Positions 11,745 through 20,665 of a stretch of 64,000 nucleotides of DNA are shown piece after piece. Position 1 is the first letter of the stretch, and each line of letters starts with the position of its first letter. The translations under genes were made by a program, and so were the position numbers. The stretch is from Pseudopyrenochaeta lycopersici (taxonomy: Eukaryota; Ascomycota; Dothideomycetes; Pleosporales; Pseudopyrenochaetaceae). The stretch spans positions 248,001 through 312,000 of the forward strand of contig NHZP01000043.1 of assembly GCA_003313425.1 (NCBI GenBank), given 5' to 3'. Under the pieces are notes generated by a model. The model searched no databases, was not told the origin of the DNA, and saw nothing but the letters and a program-made list of their open reading frames with translations.

Positions 11745-12000
11745 GCAGCATCAGGTCATGTGACTCATGGCAATAAAGTACGGCGTAGTTTATGTGGAAC
11801 AAAACTCGGAGAGACGATCAAGGGCGCACATCAGCATATCTGAGGTATGCATGAGGAGGTGGCAGCGGTTGACTGTTGTAGATGCCCTACCTTTATCAAC
11901 CATGTCTCGCGACTTGTTAATTCGAGCTTGTCTTCACATTGTACTACCCACCACAAATCATAGATCGCAGCAAATGGTCGTGGGCCGTCACCTAGAAAAT
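11745..12000 (+). repeat. Diverged duplication B2 (partner 3478-3745)
   Basis: Homologous to 3478-3745 in direct orientation. It begins GCAGCATCAGGTCATGTGAC and ends near the shared word CAGCAAATGGTCGTGG. Confidence 0.65.
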
Positions 12001-12542
12001 GGTTCCGTAAGTTGAGGTTCTCGGTATTTCTCATACTAGAAAGCAGCTGCAAACTATGTTCAAGATGGGCAATGAAGGCAGTGGTCATGTGACCTTGTCT
12101 ATATGACTAAGTAGCGTCATTATTTAGTCTCACCAAGTTTTGACAGAAGTCCCAATAAACAGCAGACGAAGAGGACAACTCTTAGACGCCAAATCCAAGT
12201 TGACGGGAGCACCGCATTGTGAAATCAGCACAGCTAGACCGTATTGATGGTTCTTATAATTAGATGCTCTGGTGGCGACGGCCAGATTTGTGACTTTCAG
12301 AAGAGCTATTTCGGGCTCCTCGATAGCGTAGTAGGTGTCTATATATAGAATCTGATGGATTTTGGGCTTTGCCCATTTCGGGTTCTTTCGCAAAGACCAA
12401 AACATTTGCCTGAACGTGCTCTTTGTATCTATTCTTCTCAGACTGTCGATTTCGCACCATCACATTTCTTGTGAAGCCATTCGGTTCAAGATGCGCTCCC
12501 TTGTCTTAGTAGGTGACCAATCTCGGCAACGCCATTTCTAAC
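12001..12542. other. Intergenic, upstream of the 501-aa gene
   Basis: No gene is recognised. A TATATATAG tract occurs near 12340 and the leader before the ATG at 12543 is pyrimidine-rich in places. Confidence 0.4.
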
Positions 12543-14147
12543 ATGGACCAGAGCTCTATTGTCGACGAATCGCTTCTGGACTATGCTCGAGATAAGATGG
12601 AAGATGATGAGGTATGATTTGATGTTGTCGTAGAAGCGTTCCTGATGTTTGACAGTTTATCTTCCGTGGGAAAGCCTTCTTGGCTCTCCTTGCCTCCGCT
12701 GAGATTGAGTACATCGGCTCCATTCAGGCAAAGCTCTTGCCGCATCGTCTTTCACAGGATGATGAAGAAGTACCAACGTACAATTATTCATCATATGCGG
12801 ACTATACTAGGGTCCCTCAGCCGTTGCATAAGAACATGAGGAGGTTAAAATTTCCTTATGGAAAGTTCCACCAGCGTGATGAAAGAGCCCCAAACTCCAA
12901 TGAAGAGCATCCAGTCGCCAATGTGGTATTCAGCCACACCCTCTCTGAGGACATTGTGATGTCAGACAGTCAGGACCAGGTACGAGAAACTGTCGAATCA
13001 CCAACGAGCAGTAATCTTGCATTAGCTTCAAGATTCGAAGATGAATTCAATGATCCGGGAACATTAAACGTAGGCGAGGGTTTGGGACCGAGAATAGAAT
13101 TGGTCGGTAGAGATGGCAGTCCGGTGCCGCCACTTTCCCCCACAAGATTGCCTTCCATATCTCGATCGGAACTCTTTTCGAACTGGAATGGAAGCCCAGT
13201 AGAAAATGAACGAAAGTTCACCTTACTAGAAGGAACGACGAGGACCCATTGGGTTCGTTGTTACGATAAACTACACAATATTTATGGACTAGAACACCAG
13301 GAGATTGTGCAGCTTACTACGATTGGCGATAGTTTCCTTCGGCAAGACGCTGTGGACTTCATCAATCACTTCTATAGTAAATGGAATGCAGATGACCCTT
13401 GGGCACGCTTGCAAGTGAGTAATCCAACATCGGGACGCTCACGTACAGAAAAGATACTCAAAAGCCTGCACTGCGCTGAATCGATCGAACACGATGCGGC
13501 CATTGATCCTGTCAAGCTTAGAATGGCAAGAATCATCCTTTACCACCAGTACCAGCAGAAATGCAACGAACTCAAAGGAGACTCCCACCTATCGAGCCAA
13601 CTTTCTCAGGGTAGAGGTGTAGCGAGTGTAGCGAAGGACTTCATTCTAGAGACGATCTATGAGTGTCACCACAAGGACATGAATGTGGACTTGAAGAAAA
13701 AGCGCGAAAAAAGTTTGAAATGGCACATAAGATTAGGCAAGAGATGGTCTTACGTGGCGTTTTACCTAGGGCTAGGAATCATTTTGACCTGCAGCAACGA
13801 CTTGGAGCTTTCTATGTAAGTCATGGATAATCACGCAAGCGCACGCACTTGGCTCACCAAATTGCTCTAGCAACGATACCGGAACATTTCTGGACCGAAA
13901 TTTGATGGCTCTTTTGACATACTTGCTACATGGGTATCCGAGAGGCGTTCAGGTCAGCCAAATGGCTGACTCGCTAGTCAAAGCCATGATGGAAGGAGCC
14001 GTACCGCTTGAACTTTCAATGGCTATTGCTGCAGTGCGTGGCATGAGCGCATACCAACAGGAAGAAGAAAAGTCTGCCGTCGAGATTCAAGATGAATGGC
14101 AGCCAGTGGAACGACCCAGAGGTTTCGTTCGTGTAATATCCGTGTAG
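12543..14147 (+). CDS. Hypothetical 501-aa protein, two introns
   Basis: Three exons are inferred: 12543-12611, 12656-13815 and 13871-14147. Intron 1 is 44 nt (GTATGA...TTTGACAG, phase 0) and intron 2 is 55 nt (GTAAGT...GCTCACC...CTCTAG, phase 2). Both have good donors, branch-like sites and acceptors, and the spliced frame is open from ATG to TAG. The first exon is very short and acidic. The middle (about residues 95-200) is Ser/Pro/Glu-rich and probably disordered. The last 300 residues look globular, with aromatic-rich segments such as THWVRCYDKLHNIYGLEH and a Gly/Leu-rich stretch around residue 400 (FYLGLGIIL) that could be a buried helix. I do not recognise a family. Three well-formed exons argue that it is a live gene. 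Confidence 0.7.
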
Positions 14148-14366
14148 AACAGGTTCGAGGTAACTGATGAGGATTACCTAATCTTGCAGGGGGTCCTACG
14201 GAAACCGACGTCCTCAAATCCAACTAAGATGTAGCTAGTACATTTTCATCGTTTGGCTTGGGCCTTCTTGGGTATAATGTATTAACCCAATCATACCCGT
14301 CTCTTCTTAGAGATCACATGTCGAGGAGTGACGAGGATGACGAATATCTAATTAAGGGTTGCCTTT

Positions 14367-14626
14367 GTAACAATCCGTGCTTGTACCGCTCCGTTTCTGG
14401 ACTGATACAGAGCACGGATTGTTACAGAGAGGTGCATTTCCGTAATGTTCCAAAGAATGGACTGATACGGGATGGGGATCGTTACGGATACTGGGCATTT
14501 CCGTACTGTTCCAGAGAGCGGATTGGTACAATCAGCGTACTATTCCAGTGCAGTATCAATCCGTTTCTGGAACAGTACGGAATGCGGACTGATACAGCTA
14601 ACGGATTGATACTGCACTGGAATAGT
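14367..14626. mobile_element. Foldback / inverted-repeat element next to Copia LTR
   Basis: The segment is made of nested palindromes. A perfect 26-bp pair (14539-14564 with 14601-14626, ACTATTCCAGTGCAGTATCA... and its complement) encloses 36 bp. A perfect 15-bp pair (14367-14381 with 14411-14425, GTAACAATCCGTGCT) lies upstream. Variants of the words GGACTGATAC and CCGTTTCTGGA recur throughout. It has no own coding capacity, although an open frame happens to run through it. The outer right end coincides with the first base of the Copia LTR, so the original right part may lie beyond or be lost. Confidence 0.7.
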
Positions 14627-14826
14627 TGTCAGACGTAAAGCCCGATAGGGTGTTAGATGTCATGTGTCGATCTCCAAGTTGCGAGATCCTAGATGGTAGC
14701 ACAAACTCTCGGGTGTAACCACTTGGCAGAGGGACACAAAAAGGCAGAAAATAGAGAACACACAATCAACCACGTTCATCATCAAAATTCATCAAAGATC
14801 AAGCCAAATAGTCCTTGAATCTGACA
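14627..14826 (+). repeat. Copia-1 5' LTR
   Basis: The LTR begins TGTCAG and ends CTGACA, giving 6-bp terminal inverted repeats. A nearly identical copy stands alone in inverted orientation at 29555-29759, which confirms both ends. The flank before it is ATAGT. Confidence 0.88.
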
Positions 14827-14842
14827 ATTAAGAGTCTCACTG
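14827..14842 (+). promoter_or_regulatory. Copia-1 primer-binding site, tRNA-Lys(CUU) half-tRNA type
   Basis: ATTAAGAGTCTCACTG directly follows the LTR. Its complement, CAGTGAGACTCTTAAT, matches the 5' side of the anticodon arm and the CUU loop of eukaryotic tRNA-Lys(CUU) rather than a tRNA 3' end. The identical site follows the LTR of Copia-2. Confidence 0.7.
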
Positions 14843-14859
14843 CCTCAATCGATACGATA

Positions 14860-16068
14860 ATGGCCTACCTAACCCAACGCGATCCCACTGTAGTCCTTAC
14901 CAGCCAACTCGATTTCACGAAATGGAAGGCGCAGCTATCAGCAAGGTGCGACGCGTACAGAATATGGCATAAAGTTAATCCAGAATCCATTCTCGCATTC
15001 CTCGAAGAACCTGAGCCTCCAGCGGCTCCAAACGTCGCCGATTACACGCCTCGAAGGGCTACCGTCAGACCTCAATCAACGGCTGACCTCTCCGAGTCTG
15101 GGATAACTGCTCTCAAACAAGACATAGAGTACTTTAAGATGAGGAATGAAAACTACAAGAATCAAGAAAGGAAATACTTAGATGAGCAGAAGGCTATTAG
15201 GGAGATCACAATCTTCATACAATCTACTGTCTCACCTCACCTGCAGGAAACATGCTGCAAGACAGGGCAAAACCCGCGTGAATGGATTAAGAACCTTACA
15301 GACACGGTCGGCATAGATGAGCGAATTGAACACGAACGCGCGCGAGACCGATACCTCGAATCGCTAAAGCCGATGAGAAATACAGCCAACTGGGATCTGT
15401 GGCTTACCGATTACGATCAAGCTGCAACACAAGCAGAGGCAAAAGGAGTTGCTGAGGTAAAGGACATAAACTCAGTTACTAAAGACTTTGTAGTCGCAGT
15501 ATGGAATGTAGCACCTACATGGGCTACCTCATTTCAGGATACTGGTCGATTTACTTCCGGTATTACACGCCGCGAGATGATAAAGCGGTTCAGAGACCAC
15601 ATGGTCATGATAAAGCCTCAGAAAACGGGCAGACACAAAAGCGCATATGCAGTGTCAGATGACTCAGCGTTTCACGCGGATGATTTAGAAAGCACACAGG
15701 GAAATAAGAAGGAAAACCTCTATAAGCCCGGTGCTCCAAATCCACAAAGGCGGGGCAGACCCCGAGATCAACGTGGTCGGAAGGAGACGAAGAGATCGTC
15801 CTCAGACCAGGAGCCATCCGGCAAAGTCGGAAGCTCCAAGTGCCCAGCATGCGAGATGCGCCATTCACTCAAGGAGTGTTACTATGTACACCCTGACAAG
15901 GCGCCGGAATGGTTCAAACCAAAACCCATGCTAGAGAACTACGTAAGGATGAAGCAAGAGCAAGATCCCGAGTTCCAGGGCCTCTTACGAGGGCAAAGCA
16001 AACCCCGTTTAAACACACCAATCATGAAAAACTCGCACACTCCTACTCCAGAGGTGCCAGACGATTGA
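14860..16068 (+). CDS. gag: Copia-1 Gag
   Basis: The product is 402 aa from the first ATG after the primer-binding site (MAYLTQRDP). The N-terminal two thirds has the helical, charged character of Copia capsid proteins (W at conserved spacing, KPMRNTANWDLWL). Near residue 330 a zinc-knuckle-like motif CPACEMRHSLKEC occurs, with spacing C-x2-C-x3-H-x4-C, one residue shorter than the usual retroviral knuckle. The frame stops at a single TGA and reads on without shift into protease, so a Gag-Pol fusion by stop readthrough is the likely mode. The same Gag layout is found in Copia-2 at 24223-25548. The frame is intact. Confidence 0.85.
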   Translation: MAYLTQRDPTVVLTSQLDFTKWKAQLSARCDAYRIWHKVNPESILAFLEEPEPPAAPNVADYTPRRATVRPQSTADLSESGITALKQDIEYFKMRNENYKNQERKYLDEQKAIREITIFIQSTVSPHLQETCCKTGQNPREWIKNLTDTVGIDERIEHERARDRYLESLKPMRNTANWDLWLTDYDQAATQAEAKGVAEVKDINSVTKDFVVAVWNVAPTWATSFQDTGRFTSGITRREMIKRFRDHMVMIKPQKTGRHKSAYAVSDDSAFHADDLESTQGNKKENLYKPGAPNPQRRGRPRDQRGRKETKRSSSDQEPSGKVGSSKCPACEMRHSLKECYYVHPDKAPEWFKPKPMLENYVRMKQEQDPEFQGLLRGQSKPRLNTPIMKNSHTPTPEVPDD

Positions 16069-16074
16069 CTAGAA
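16064..16074 (+). promoter_or_regulatory. Leaky stop between gag and pol (UGA-CUAG context)
   Basis: The gag stop is embedded in GAT-TGA-CTA-GAA-GGA. Protease follows in the same frame without any other stop. UGA followed by CUA(G) is the best characterised eukaryotic readthrough context. Copia-2 has the same eleven bases at its gag end. Confidence 0.75.
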
Positions 16075-17427
16075 GGACGAAGCATCACAAGGATAGATGC
16101 CGCCTTCGTCTTAGCGTCATTCAGAACTGACTTCAATGATTACCCATTGAGACATTCATTTATCCTTGACTCAGGTTCAACCTGTCATGTGACGAACGAC
16201 CCTGATAGACTCTACAACTTCAGACTACCCACATATGGAGACTTCATATGGGCAGGCAATACAAAGATATGGGTCAAGGGGTACGGCTCAATTAAGCTGA
16301 CTCTTACAGGGCGGCAAGGAATTAACAGACTAACGTTACACGACGTAGCTCTGTGCCCTGACCTACACTGCAATCTGGTATCATTCCGATTATTAAGGCA
16401 GAGAGGCATGTGGTGGGACACCAAAATTGAACCAACCACACTTAGAAAAGTAGACGGAACGATCATGGGAAGTCTTACTGAGATTCATGGCCAATGGGTG
16501 GTTGAGTATCAACCAATACACCAGGCTTCTAACCATACACACAAGACAACGTCACGAACAGAAAGAGCCGCACAAAAGGCATCAGCCTTGCTCTGGCATA
16601 GGCGATTAGGCCATCCAGGGCCAGTTGCCGTCGAGCACCTCGTTTCGCAAGCTCAGGGGGTGCGGATAAAAGGCATCACTACAGTAGAGTGCGACTCCTG
16701 TGGGAGATCCAAGTCCCGACGCCAAATCAGAAGAGCACCACGAACCCATGAAGATGGACCTGGTGAAAGACTGGCTATCGATTTCCATGCATATGAAACA
16801 CAAAGCATAACAAAGGAGAAGAGTCAAATGCTTATCACAGATAGGTTCTCCGGCATGCAATGGGACTTCTATTTCACAGACAATCGTCCCGCCAAATCAA
16901 TAATCAAGACTCTTTCAAACTTCATTCTATTTATGAAGAACCAGTTTAACATCGCAATTAAAGTTATCGAGTCAGACAATGAAATCACGACAGTCAAGCC
17001 AGAAGTGGAACGCTGGTTGGCATCGCAAGGGATAACCGTCGAGCCTTCCGCCCCAGATACACAAGATCAGAATGGAGGTGCCGAACGCTCAGGGGGTGTG
17101 AATAAGGAGAAATCGCGTGCTATGCGCCTCGATGCCAACCTATCCTGGGAGCTATGGCCCGAAATCACTCGAGCTGGGGTGTACCTATACAATCGAACAC
17201 CAAATTATGCAAACAACTGGAAGACACCGTACGAGGTCTTCTTCACAAGGGTTGCACTCAATAACGGAGTCGTTACGATATCTAAGAAGCCAGATCTCAC
17301 TCATTTAAAAGCCTATGGCTGCAAAGCATTCGCAATGACAGACGATACTCACCGAGGCAAATCACGACTTCAACGGCTGGATCCGAAAGCCTGGGTCGGC
17401 TACTTAGTTGGCTATCGATCCTCAAAC
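16069..17427 (+). pseudogene. pol: Copia-1 Pol, truncated (protease-integrase)
   Basis: Read in frame with gag through the TGA, this frame shows an aspartic protease (FILDSGSTCHV), a GAG-pre-integrase domain (LLWHRRLGHPGPVAVEHLV with the CDSCGRSK zinc part) and an integrase core. The core has acidic residues in AIDFHAYE and VIESDNEI and a downstream E in GAERSGGVNKEKSRAM. The frame matches Copia-2 Pol up to AWVGYLVGYRSSNQ and then runs into unrelated sequence with a stop at 17499. Everything from the end of integrase to RNase H is absent, so this copy cannot move by itself. Confidence 0.88.
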
Positions 17428-17541
17428 CAGTGTGGTTTTCAATCCTGTCAATCCTTATCAATCGATATTGACGATTGGCTTGAATTGACCTGGAATTGAC
17501 ATAGAATTGATCAATCCTCTTGGCACTTTCGCCATTGAGGC
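17428..17541. other. Unassigned DNA at the Copia-1 breakpoint
   Basis: The sequence is rich in ATTGAC/TCAATC words in both orientations and unlike the Copia elements. It ends with the left copy of the 8-bp target duplication of the MITE (ATTGAGGC, 17534-17541). Confidence 0.5.
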
Positions 17542-17700
17542 CAGAGTTGCTAACAATCAATCCGATCGGCGCATTGATTCGCTTATATATCCTATTCGAG
17601 CGTGCAAGGTGTAGATAATGGTCTGTGATGCGGTGCACAGCTCTTTGCCTGTCTCGTTCGCGAATCGATCCGCCGATCGGATTGATTGTTAGCAACTTTG
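17542..17700. mobile_element. hAT-type MITE, 159 bp
   Basis: Terminal inverted repeats of 40 bp (17542-17581 and 17661-17700) match at 37 positions and begin CAGAGTTGCTAACAATCAAT / CAAAGTTGCTAAC. Exact 8-bp direct repeats ATTGAGGC flank it (17534-17541 and 17701-17708). An 8-bp duplication and CA(G/A)AG-type ends are the hallmarks of the hAT superfamily. The 79-bp interior has no coding capacity, so it would need a transposase supplied in trans. Confidence 0.88.
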
Positions 17701-17822
17701 ATTGAGGCGCCACCCCCTTTTTCATCACAGATATCACACCGCCAATTCTCACTGTGGCTTATTGGCAGGGCACCCATGGGAAAAACCATTTCAATTTCGA
17801 ACTCCAATCAAGTGTTTCGATG

Positions 17823-18133
17823 TCACTCATGACCATCATGACCACGCGGCCGGCGTCAGAAATCTCGTCGTTATTGGCGCGAAGCTCATCATTCCTAAGC
17901 ACGACGTTTGCTACGACATTAGACTGGATGTCTCGAGCGAGCAGGTGATCAGATACAGGTACAAGGTCCGGAGAGGAGTTTGGTACTCGCGATGCGTAGT
18001 GGCTTTTTAAGCGAAGATCTTCCGTCTTGAACAGGCTAGCGTTCCGGACTGCATGAGACGCCACCATGATGCATGAGCCTAAGTTTCGGGGAATTATCCG
18101 CAACAAGTCACGTGATTCCTTTGCCCTTGCTCG
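17823..18133 (+). repeat. Segmental duplication C1 (partner 41655-41962)
   Basis: About 310 bp starting near CATGACCATCATGACCACGC and ending near TCACGTGAT-CCTTTGCCC is nearly identical (roughly ten differences by eye) to 41655-41962 in the same orientation. No terminal repeats or target duplication are visible, so it looks like a segmental copy rather than a transposon. Confidence 0.85.
17829..18067 (-). pseudogene. Orphan N-terminal gene fragment inside duplication C1
   Basis: On the minus strand an ATG at 18067 opens about 80 codons (MVASHAVRNASLFKTEDLRL...) that stay open in both duplicated copies with few residue changes, then run into different sequence. It is divergent to the Zn2Cys6 gene at 18201, so the segment may be a 5' gene end plus a shared promoter. 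I do not recognise the family. No downstream exon is visible on either side, so I treat it as a truncated gene. Confidence 0.4.
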
Positions 18134-18200
18134 CTCCATCGTCTCGCGCTCTTTCTTCGATTCTTCCCACATCACGACTCACAACGAGATAAGATCAGCC

Positions 18201-19682
18201 ATGGTTAATCGAGGCCAGCCTTCAAAAGACTGCTTCCCGTGCAGGAAGCGAAAGCTTCGCGTACGTCTAGGTCGGAGATAGCTGACGTGCTGTCACATCA
18301 GAGTGCTGACTTCCACCATTTAGTGCGACCTGCGAGTAGAGGGTTGTGGCCAGTGCGAAAGAGCAAAAATACGTTGTCACGGCTTCCGTGACCCGATAGA
18401 GCTAGCCTTCCGTGATGAGTCTCACACCGTGGAGCAAAAAGTCATAGCTCGTCAAACTGCCCGCACATGGGTGGAACCTACTACACTGCAGCCTGGATGG
18501 GATGTTCGTTCCCGTCAAGCTTTCTTTTCCATTTACGTCTCTCGGCTGTCGCGAAGTTGCGACGCTTTGGTCCCTCTGTATTCTCGTGCTTCCCTTTCGG
18601 GTACTCTGTCGGCAAGCATCGATGCTGTCAGTCTCGCCTTGATGTCCACTCAGCTCAACAGCCGGGAATTACTGAAGTTAGCAAGGCTACAATACGTAAT
18701 CGCTATCAAAGGGTTACGCCGGACCCTGCAAGTTCCTGGCATGTGTGCCAGTGATGAGACACTCCAGTCCGTGTTGTTGCTTGACCTCTACGAGAAAATG
18801 GTCAACCGAGATCCTCGAAGGTCAGCTTCTTGGATGAGCCACATTCAGGGCGCCATGTCTTTGGTCACCACGCGTGGTTCCGGGGGCCTCTCAGGTTCAA
18901 TCGCCTGCAAGCTGAGTAGTCGTGTGGCGATCAAGCTCATGATTAGCTGCGGAGTGAATAACGTCCCTATCCCAACTGAATTGATGTCTCTACGGAAAAG
19001 GCTTGACAGCTCTATTGGCGACCTTAAATGGGACTTTGCTGCACTCGTAGTGGATGTCGTGAATTTACGAGACAGTATCCGCAATGGAGGCCGTAATTGC
19101 ACAACGGGCCTCGCTGAGCGGGTACAAGAACTGGATAATCGACTCAATAACCTGGATATGACACTGCTTCAATCCTGTGTCATCCGACGTGTATTCCTTA
19201 CCGATGATCATCCTCACGTTTTCGACAACCACTACGATATCTATCCAGACCACTTTATAACCCAAACCTGGAACGCCATCCGGATGATGCGTCTTGAGCT
19301 AAATAGCATTATGCGAGATTTCCAAGCTGGTCGTAAAGCTCACCTTGAAGCCAATGCGTCCAAGACTATTAGCCAAATTACCCAGCAGATCTGTGCATCG
19401 GCGCCGCAGTTTTTCCTCCCAGATGCTCGAGTTGAGAACGAGCTTCACTTCTCGCCGCTGCAAAAGCTGCAGTGTAGCACTTTACTCACGCCACTCTTCC
19501 TCGCGAGTCAGCTGTCTGCAGACCATCGCATGCAAAATTGGGTCCAACATATCATGCTACATATTGCTGAGGCTGGAAACTTGATGGTAGCAAAAGAAGT
19601 ATCTAAAGTTTTGAGGGCAAACCCAGACACAGATTACTGGACTGTGTATGCGATGACTGGGTGTTATGCCCTTGCAGCATAA
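18201..19682 (+). CDS. Zn(II)2Cys6 fungal transcription factor
   Basis: Exons are 18201-18260 and 18324-19682. The 63-nt intron (GTACGT...GTGCTGACTT...TTTAG) falls between R20 and C21, inside the zinc cluster. The 472-aa product has C11-x2-C14-x6-C21-x6-C28-x2-C31-x6-C38 with the basic CRKRKLRCD linker, the canonical binuclear cluster that binds CGG-type sites. The rest is helical and resembles the C-terminal regulatory region of short Zn2Cys6 factors that often sit beside metabolic clusters. It begins 68 bp from duplicated segment C1 and is complete, with no damage. Its targets are unknown; the enzyme genes at 31-40 kb are candidates by proximity only. Confidence 0.9.
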
Positions 19683-19939
19683 TTCTGTTAAGATCTGAGA
19701 TGACGCGCAAGGTGACGCGGGATGTAATACATCCACTAGGGCCCAGCCCTACTATTACCTATAGATAGACTAAGACCACTCTCGCTAAATGTAGGTAATA
19801 AGAGAGTAGGTTTTTATTATCTAGTAGTCTCTATATAACCTTAGTAACGTGTTTCACCAGCGAGCGTCGCACCCCAGCGAGCGCCGCACTAACACTACTA
19901 GAACGACTGCGCAGCGACAACGCACAACACTACACAATT
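19683..19939. other. Intergenic, repeat-like
   Basis: Short direct repeats occur (CAGCGAGCGTCGCACCC / CAGCGAGCGCCGCAC, and TGACGCGCAAGGTGACGCG). This is probably the outer end of the Fot1 remnant to the right. Confidence 0.4.
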
Positions 19940-20470
19940 TTTGGTACTATGGGCAATAGTATAGTATTATTCAGAATCATCGCTATCATCTATATCTTCT
20001 ATTTCTACCTTGCAGGTGCGGGAGTTGTGTCCAATCTCGCTGCAACGGCAACAGCGCCTCTCTGCGCGCAACCTCTTCGCAGGCTTCTCACCGTCGTTAC
20101 GCCCGCCACTCTCCTTCTCAGCGATCAAATCAGATACCTTACCGATTGTTAGAGTCTCTTCAGTTGTATATATCGCGACCTGCGAGTTTTACGCTTTGTA
20201 GCTGCCTGTTGTGCGTCTCGCATGCGAGCCAATTCATCACACACTAACACCATACTATGTGTTATCTGCTGAGCGCCCTTAGTAAGTTGCCTAAACCTTC
20301 TCGTCAAGTGAGCTCGCTGGAGGACCCCGATAATTTTGCATGCGGTTTCGAATAAGCGTTGACTGCGCCTCTATCTCGCGGGCGTTGCGCGGCGTCTTCG
20401 CCTCCCAAGCGACGTTGTCTTGCTTTGGTGGAGTCGGCGTGCGCAACCTTACATGCCTCTGGGTTAAATG
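19940..20470 (-). pseudogene. Fot1/pogo transposase C-terminal remnant
   Basis: Read on the minus strand with frame changes, this gives TPRNAREIEAQSTLIRNRMQ, a KTRR basic patch, ETLTIGKVSDLIAEKE and a terminal zinc-knuckle-like GRCSEIGHNSRTC followed by an acidic tail. That order is typical of the C terminus of fungal Fot1/pogo (DDE_1) transposases. Stops and shifts make it inactive. A second copy of the last part lies at 37505-37790 in the opposite orientation. Confidence 0.65.
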
Positions 20471-20539
20471 GAACTAGCCCAGCGCCTCGAAACCCTGCGC
20501 AAGAGTTGCTTTTAGTAAATGTCTTCTCGTAGGCAGCTT

Positions 20540-20665
20540 TGAAGCAGTGATCGGAATGGTCTGGTATGAGTTGGTATTGGTATGGTATATACCGCCAAGA
20601 CCTGGTATGGTTTGAGGAGATCTCAATACCATGGTATTACCGGTATACCAGATCATACTGGTAAG
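20540..20665. repeat. GGTAT/ATACC-rich inverted-repeat tract
   Basis: GGTATGAGTTGGTATTGGTATGG faces AATACCATGGTATTACCGGTATACC across about 40 bp. The tract precedes the hAT gene at 20800 and is probably its subterminal region. Confidence 0.5.

Larger units (their letters stand above)
14627..17427 (+). mobile_element. Copia-type LTR retrotransposon 1, 3'-truncated
   Basis: The element consists of a 200-bp 5' LTR (14627-14826), a primer-binding site, gag, a UGA stop, and pol up to the end of the integrase region. It then breaks off in unrelated DNA at about 17427. The gene order protease-integrase places it in the Ty1/Copia superfamily. Reverse transcriptase, RNase H and the 3' LTR are missing. 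A relative with intact coding sequence lies at 24011-29176. Confidence 0.9.

Noticed and set aside
14258..14638. 126-codon open frame
   Set aside because: It runs through the foldback palindromes and into the Copia LTR; codons are dictated by the inverted repeats.
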